Source: Gluconacetobacter johannae (lineage in GTDB: Bacteria; Pseudomonadota; Alphaproteobacteria; Acetobacterales; Acetobacteraceae). Taken from it: 64,000 bases of DNA. The DNA lies in contig NZ_BAQK01000067.1 of the NCBI RefSeq assembly GCF_025994435.1, positions 62,001 through 126,000 on the forward strand. Direction: 5' to 3'. The stretch's first letter is position 1. Each line of letters opens with the position of its first letter. The notes below the pieces were generated by a model that saw nothing but the letters and a program-made list of their open reading frames with translations, did no database searches and was not told where the DNA came from. A program made the translations under genes and the position numbers. Positions 59,846 through 64,000 of the stretch are shown one piece after another.

Positions 59846-61825
59846 ATGAGTCCGGAACTCGGAAATTTCGCGCTGGCCCTGGCCTGCTGCCTGGCCGGCG
59901 CGCAGGCCGTGCTGCCGCTGATCGGGGCGCAGCGGCGCGACCCGCGCCTGATGGCGATGGCCCCCGCCCTGGCGGTGGGGCAGTTGCTGGCGCTTCTGAC
60001 GTCGTTCGCCTGCCTGGTCAATGCCGCGATCGGCGACGATTTCTCGGTCCAGAACGTGGCCGCCAACAGCGCGGTCGCCAAGCCGCTGCTGTACAAGATC
60101 ACCGGCGTCTGGGGTAACCACGAGGGCTCGATCCTGCTGTGGGCGCTCATACTGGGGGTCTGCGGCGGGGCGGTGGCGCTGTTCGGCCGCAACCTGCCGT
60201 CCGCCCTGCGGGCACGGGTCATCGCGGTGCTGGGCGGGGTGTCGGCGGGCTTCCTGCTGTTCTGCCTGACGACGTCGAACCCCTTCGACCGGGTCTGGCC
60301 CGCGCCGCTGGACGGCCAGGGCATGAACCCCCTGCTGCAGGACCCCGGCCTGGCGTTCCATCCGCCCATTCTCTACACCGGCTACGTCGGTTTCGCCGTG
60401 CCCTTCGCCTTCGCCATCGCCGCCCTGATCGAGGGCCGTGTCGATGCGGCCTGGGGCCGGTGGGTCCGCCCGTGGGCGGTCGCGGCCTGGTGCTTCCTGA
60501 CCTGCGGCATCGCACTGGGGTCGTGGTGGTCGTACTATGTGCTGGGCTGGGGCGGCTACTGGTTCTGGGACCCGGTGGAAAACGCCTCGCTGATCCCGTG
60601 GCTGACGGGCACGGCGCTGGTCCATTCGGCCATCGTGGTCGAAAAGCGCGAGGCGCTGAAGATCTGGACGGTCCTGCTGGCCATCGGCACCTTCTCCTTC
60701 TCGCTGTCGGGCACGTTCCTGGTGCGGTCGGGCATCCTCAACTCCGTGCATGCCTTCGCCAACGACCCCGCGCGCGGCGTGTTCATCCTGGGCCTGCTGG
60801 CGCTGGTCATCGGCGGGTCGCTGCTGCTGTTCGCCATCCGTGCGCCGGCGCTGACCGCGGGCGGCATGTTCGCCCCGGTGTCGCGCGAAGGGCTGCTGGT
60901 GCTGAACAACATCCTGCTCTGCTCGATCTGCGCGGTGGTGCTGACGGGCACGATGTATCCGCCCTTCATGTCGCTGCTGTTCGGCAAGACCATTTCGGTA
61001 GGCAAGCCGTTCTTCGACGCCACCGCCGCCCCGCTGGCCATTCCGCTTCTGGCCTTCATGGGGTTCGGGCCGATGATGCCGTGGAAGCGCGCGCAGTTCT
61101 GGCCGGTGCTGCGCCGCCTGTGGTGGGCGGGCCTGCTGACGGCGGCGGCGTTCGCCCTGGCGGCCTGGCGCATCCGCGACATCCTGCCCCTGCTGGCCGC
61201 GACGTTCGCCGTGTGGGTCATCGCCGGCAGCGCCGCCGACATCGCCGAACGCATCCGCCTGTTCCGCCTGCCGCTGGGCCAGAGCCTGCATCGCGCGCGC
61301 CTGCTGCCGCGCGCGGCCCTGGGCGCCGCGCTGGCCCATGCCGGCGTGGGCGTCAGCGTGCTGGGGCTGGCCGCGATGTCGCAGGCCGCCCACAAGATCG
61401 TCGAGGTCCGCGTGGGCCAGACCGAGATGCTGGCCGGCGACGCCTGGACCCTGACCGACGTCCATTCCGCCCCCGGCCCGAACTATACCTCGCTGATCGC
61501 GACGATCGAGGTCCGGCACGACGGCCGCCTGGTCACGGTGCTGCATCCCTCCAAACGGACCTTCGCCAGCCAGAACCAGACGACGACCGAGGTCGCGATC
61601 CACACCAACCTGCTGTCCGACCTGTATGGCGTGCTGGGCGACCGGCACGGCACGGATGCCGACCCCACCTATGTCCTGCGCCTGCATTACAACCCGCTGG
61701 CGCCCTGGATGTGGCTGGGCGGCCTTGTCATGGCGATGGGCGGGGCATTGTCGCTGTCCGACCGGCGGATGCGCGTCGGCGCCCCCCGCCGCGCCCGCCT
61801 CGCCGGACTGGTGGCCGCGCGATGA
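59846..61825 (+). CDS. ccmF: Heme lyase CcmF
   Basis: The 659-residue integral membrane protein attaches heme to apocytochrome c with CcmH. The WWD signature region GGYWFWDPVENASLIPWLTG is intact, with WGNHEGSILLWALILG near residue 90. About 14 to 15 helices are expected. The periplasmic domain near the C-terminus (LTDVHSAPGPNYTSLIATIE) is present. Confidence 0.97.
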   Translation: MSPELGNFALALACCLAGAQAVLPLIGAQRRDPRLMAMAPALAVGQLLALLTSFACLVNAAIGDDFSVQNVAANSAVAKPLLYKITGVWGNHEGSILLWALILGVCGGAVALFGRNLPSALRARVIAVLGGVSAGFLLFCLTTSNPFDRVWPAPLDGQGMNPLLQDPGLAFHPPILYTGYVGFAVPFAFAIAALIEGRVDAAWGRWVRPWAVAAWCFLTCGIALGSWWSYYVLGWGGYWFWDPVENASLIPWLTGTALVHSAIVVEKREALKIWTVLLAIGTFSFSLSGTFLVRSGILNSVHAFANDPARGVFILGLLALVIGGSLLLFAIRAPALTAGGMFAPVSREGLLVLNNILLCSICAVVLTGTMYPPFMSLLFGKTISVGKPFFDATAAPLAIPLLAFMGFGPMMPWKRAQFWPVLRRLWWAGLLTAAAFALAAWRIRDILPLLAATFAVWVIAGSAADIAERIRLFRLPLGQSLHRARLLPRAALGAALAHAGVGVSVLGLAAMSQAAHKIVEVRVGQTEMLAGDAWTLTDVHSAPGPNYTSLIATIEVRHDGRLVTVLHPSKRTFASQNQTTTEVAIHTNLLSDLYGVLGDRHGTDADPTYVLRLHYNPLAPWMWLGGLVMAMGGALSLSDRRMRVGAPRRARLAGLVAAR

Positions 61826-62406
61826 GCGATACCGCTGCCCCCCGCCCTGCTTCGACCACCCGCCGCCGGGTGCTGATGGCGGCCCCGCTGGTCGTCGCCG
61901 GCGCGGCGGGCGTGGGGTTCTGGCGCATGCTGTCGGGCATGACGCAGGGCTCGTTCGACCCGCATGACATCCATGTGCCGGTGCTCGATCGTCCGGTCCC
62001 CGACTTCGCCCTGCCGGACCAGGCGCCCGGCCAGGGGTTCGGCGCCGCCGACCTGCGCGCGCTGACCCGGCCGGTGCTGGTGAATTTCTTCGCATCGTGG
62101 TGTATCCCCTGCGTCGCCGAAATGCCGGTGCTGAACGCGCTGAAGGACCGGCTGCCCATCTGGGGCATCGCCTACAAGGACAAGCCCGACAATGCGGCGG
62201 GCTTCGTCCGGCGCGCCGGCAACCCCTATGCCCGCATCGCCGGCGACCTGCCCGGCCTGACCGCGATCGACTGGGGCGTGTCGGGCGTGCCGGAATCCTT
62301 CCTGATCGGGCCGGGAGGGGTCATCCGCTGGCACACCGCCGCCCCCCTGGGCGAGGACACCATCCACGACACGCTGCTGCCCCTGGCCGCGAGCCTGACG
62401 CGATGA
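61822..62406 (+). CDS. ccmG: Thiol:disulfide interchange protein CcmG/DsbE
   Basis: The 194-residue membrane-anchored thioredoxin reduces apocytochrome c cysteines. The active site ASWCIPCVAEMPVLN gives Cys94 and Cys97; the CcmG-type acidic and GVSGVPESFLIG (cis-Pro loop) segments are present. It starts within the ccmF stop (ATGA) and has an Arg-rich N-terminus before its anchor. Confidence 0.96.
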   Translation: MSDTAAPRPASTTRRRVLMAAPLVVAGAAGVGFWRMLSGMTQGSFDPHDIHVPVLDRPVPDFALPDQAPGQGFGAADLRALTRPVLVNFFASWCIPCVAEMPVLNALKDRLPIWGIAYKDKPDNAAGFVRRAGNPYARIAGDLPGLTAIDWGVSGVPESFLIGPGGVIRWHTAAPLGEDTIHDTLLPLAASLTR

Positions 62407-62882
62407 CGCCCCGTACCGCGCGCGCCCGCACCCTGTTCGTCCTGACGCTGCTGGCCGGCCTGTCCCCGCTGGCGGCGGCGGCGGTGGACGATCCGTCGGA
62501 AATGCTGCCCGACCCCCGGCAGGAAGCCCGGGCCGAGGCCATCGGCGCGCAGTTGCGCTGCCTGGTCTGCCAGAACGAGTCGATCGAGGACAGCGGCGCC
62601 GACCTGGCCCGCGACCTGCGCCACGTGGTGCGCGACCATGTGGCCAGGGGCGAGTCCGACCGGCAGATCATGGACTGGATGGTCGGGCGCTACGGCAATT
62701 TCATCCGGCTGCGTCCCCCGCTGACGGCCGGCACGCTGCTGCTGTGGGTCATGCCGGTGCTGGCGCTGCTGGTGGGTGCGGGGGCGGCCTTCCTGTCCTT
62801 CCGGCGTCCCCGCACCGCCACCCCGGCGCCCCTGACCGACGCCGAACGCGCGCGCCTGTCCGACCTGACCCGACCGCGCTGA
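62403..62882 (+). CDS. ccmH: Cytochrome c maturation protein CcmH
   Basis: The 159-residue product has a signal peptide, the redox motif LRCLVCQNESIEDSGADLAR (Cys53 and Cys56) and a C-terminal membrane segment (about 103-125). It is the short CcmH type without the TPR domain, which is supplied by ccmI. Its ATG overlaps the ccmG stop. Confidence 0.96.
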   Translation: MTPRTARARTLFVLTLLAGLSPLAAAAVDDPSEMLPDPRQEARAEAIGAQLRCLVCQNESIEDSGADLARDLRHVVRDHVARGESDRQIMDWMVGRYGNFIRLRPPLTAGTLLLWVMPVLALLVGAGAAFLSFRRPRTATPAPLTDAERARLSDLTRPR

Positions 62883-62934
62883 GCATCCGTTTGACAACGC
62901 GCGCGCGGGCCATCGAACTGATTCTGGGACCGAG

Positions 62935-63654
62935 ATGATCTGGATTGGCTTCTTCCTGCTGAGTACGCTTGCGCTGCTGCCCGCCATCGCCGTCTTCCGG
63001 CGCACGGCCCGCCTGCGCGACGAGCGCGAGACCGCGCTCGTCCTGCACCGCGCACGGCTGGCGGAGCTGGACCGCGACATGCAGGATGGGCTGATCGCAC
63101 CGACCGAGCACGCGGGTGCGGCCCTTGAAATCCAGCGCCGCCTGCTGGCCGTCGACGCGGCCGAGGCCCGCGGCGCCGGGCGGGGCATCCCCGGCCCGGT
63201 CGTGGCCGGGGCGCTGCTGCTGGTCCCGCTGTCGGCCCTGGGGCTGTATCTGGCCTGTGGCCATCCGTCGCTGCCGGCCCAGCCCCTGGCCCCCCGCCTG
63301 GCGGAAATCCGCAGGCAGGACCACCGCAGCGACGAACTGCTGGCGCAACTGCGCGCCGGCCTGGCGCGCATGCCGGCCGACGACCCGAACCGGTACCGTG
63401 GCTACCTGCTGCTGGGCCAGGCCGAGGCCGCGCGCGCCCATTACGCCGACGCCGCCGCCGCATGGCGCCAGGCCATCGACATCCAGTTCGATCCCGAGGT
63501 CGCGGCCCGCACGGCCGAAGCCCAGACGCTGGCCGACGGCCGGGTCACCTCCGACACCGCGTCACTGTTCCGCCGCGCCCTGGACGCGGCGCCCGCCGAC
63601 GCGCCGTGGCGCATGGCGGCCGAACAGCGCATCGCCCAGTCCGAACATCAATAA
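62935..63654 (+). CDS. ccmI: Cytochrome c maturation protein CcmI (TPR)
   Basis: The 239-residue product presents apocytochrome to CcmH/CcmF. It has two membrane segments (about 2-20 and 85-105), a CcmI-type N-terminal helix (ARLAELDRDMQDGLIA) and a TPR region (YRGYLLLGQAEAARAHYADA then AAAWRQAIDI). It follows ccmH by 52 bases. Confidence 0.88.
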   Translation: MIWIGFFLLSTLALLPAIAVFRRTARLRDERETALVLHRARLAELDRDMQDGLIAPTEHAGAALEIQRRLLAVDAAEARGAGRGIPGPVVAGALLLVPLSALGLYLACGHPSLPAQPLAPRLAEIRRQDHRSDELLAQLRAGLARMPADDPNRYRGYLLLGQAEAARAHYADAAAAWRQAIDIQFDPEVAARTAEAQTLADGRVTSDTASLFRRALDAAPADAPWRMAAEQRIAQSEHQ

Positions 63655-63676
63655 GTCCGAGTATCGTAGGCCGCCC

Positions 63677-63973
63677 ATGATGGAACCCATCCCCAGCAGC
63701 GTCGAACAATGCCCGTTCTGCCGGCAGACCCTTCGCCGCACGGCGGAAGTCTGTCCCGGATGCGGGGCGGAACGGCAGTATGGCCCCACGCGCCGGGAAA
63801 GCCTGACGACCACCGGCATCGGCCTGGTCGCCGGCCCGGCCGCGATCACCGTGGTCGGCGCCGGCCTGACCCTGGCCGTAGTGGCGGCGGCGATCGGCGC
63901 GCTGATGGGCTTCTTCGTCGCCCATGCGCGCCATTCCCACGACCGGTGGATGCCGCCCCGCGCCCCACGCTGA
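63677..63973 (+). CDS. Small zinc-ribbon membrane protein
   Basis: The 98-residue product has a zinc ribbon at its N-terminus (CPFCRQTLRRTAEVCPGCGA, residues 12-31) and a hydrophobic region (about 45-82) that could form one or two membrane helices. The end is His/Arg-rich. Two ATG codons in a row (63677, 63680) are possible starts. It lies 22 bases after ccmI and may belong to the same transcript; function unknown. Confidence 0.7.
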   Translation: MMEPIPSSVEQCPFCRQTLRRTAEVCPGCGAERQYGPTRRESLTTTGIGLVAGPAAITVVGAGLTLAVVAAAIGALMGFFVAHARHSHDRWMPPRAPR

Positions 63974-64000
63974 TCCCTTAGCCGCCCGTCCCGGCGCCCA

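Overview
This window is a high-GC chromosomal segment from an alphaproteobacterium. The gene order, the long zinc-free S14, the RpoB and RpoC sequences, the c-type cytochrome maturation cluster and a NodT-type efflux system all fit Acetobacteraceae (a Gluconacetobacter or Komagataeibacter relative is my guess; no rRNA or marker search was possible). No tRNA, rRNA, insertion sequence, CRISPR array or prophage was seen.

Region 1 (1-2604, minus) is the 3' part of an SsuABC/TauABC-type ABC importer: a periplasmic binding protein, a permease and an ATPase cut by the window edge. Region 2 (2718-30965, minus) is a continuous block of expression-machinery genes. In transcription order it holds rplK-rplA-rplJ-rplL-rpoB-rpoC, then rpsL-rpsG-tuf, then the fused S10/spc cluster rpsJ to adk, then rpsM-rpsK-rpoA-rplQ. 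Strong intrinsic terminators follow rpoC and rplQ. I read sigma70-like promoters in front of rpsM, rpsL and rplK. The first two share the nine bases directly after the -10 box, which suggests coordinated growth-rate or stringent control. Two usual partners are missing from their conserved places: fusA between rpsG and tuf, and secE-nusG before rplK.

Region 3 (31074-40857, minus) lies directly upstream of rplK. It encodes, in transcription order, the DNA-recombination protein RmuC, an OmpR-type regulator, a histidine kinase, an RND pump, its periplasmic adaptor and a NodT-type outer-membrane lipoprotein. The rplK promoter is embedded in the 3' end of the outer-membrane gene and no terminator separates the two units. 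Region 4 (41077-45116, plus) has a DctA dicarboxylate carrier, an MHS-family symporter and a membrane diguanylate cyclase that overlaps tail-to-tail with a large AsmA-like protein (minus). GlnE, which controls glutamine synthetase, and a PrxQ/Bcp peroxiredoxin follow on the plus strand.

Region 5 (51988-58155) is a mosaic of small and poorly known genes: a Trp/His/Gly-repeat exported protein, a minus-strand unit of aat with two tandem paralogous exported proteins, a 2-hydroxyacid dehydrogenase, an unlisted 56-residue membrane peptide gene, an EcsC-family protein, an exported hypothetical protein, and a YciI-EVE pair. Region 6 (58336-63654, plus) is ccmCDEFGHI for cytochrome c maturation, without ccmAB, followed by a zinc-ribbon membrane protein.

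Most of the window is core genome. I found no convincing new multi-gene defence or metabolic system. The best leads are the shared ribosomal promoter architecture, the efflux/rplK junction and the aat-linked paralogue pair.
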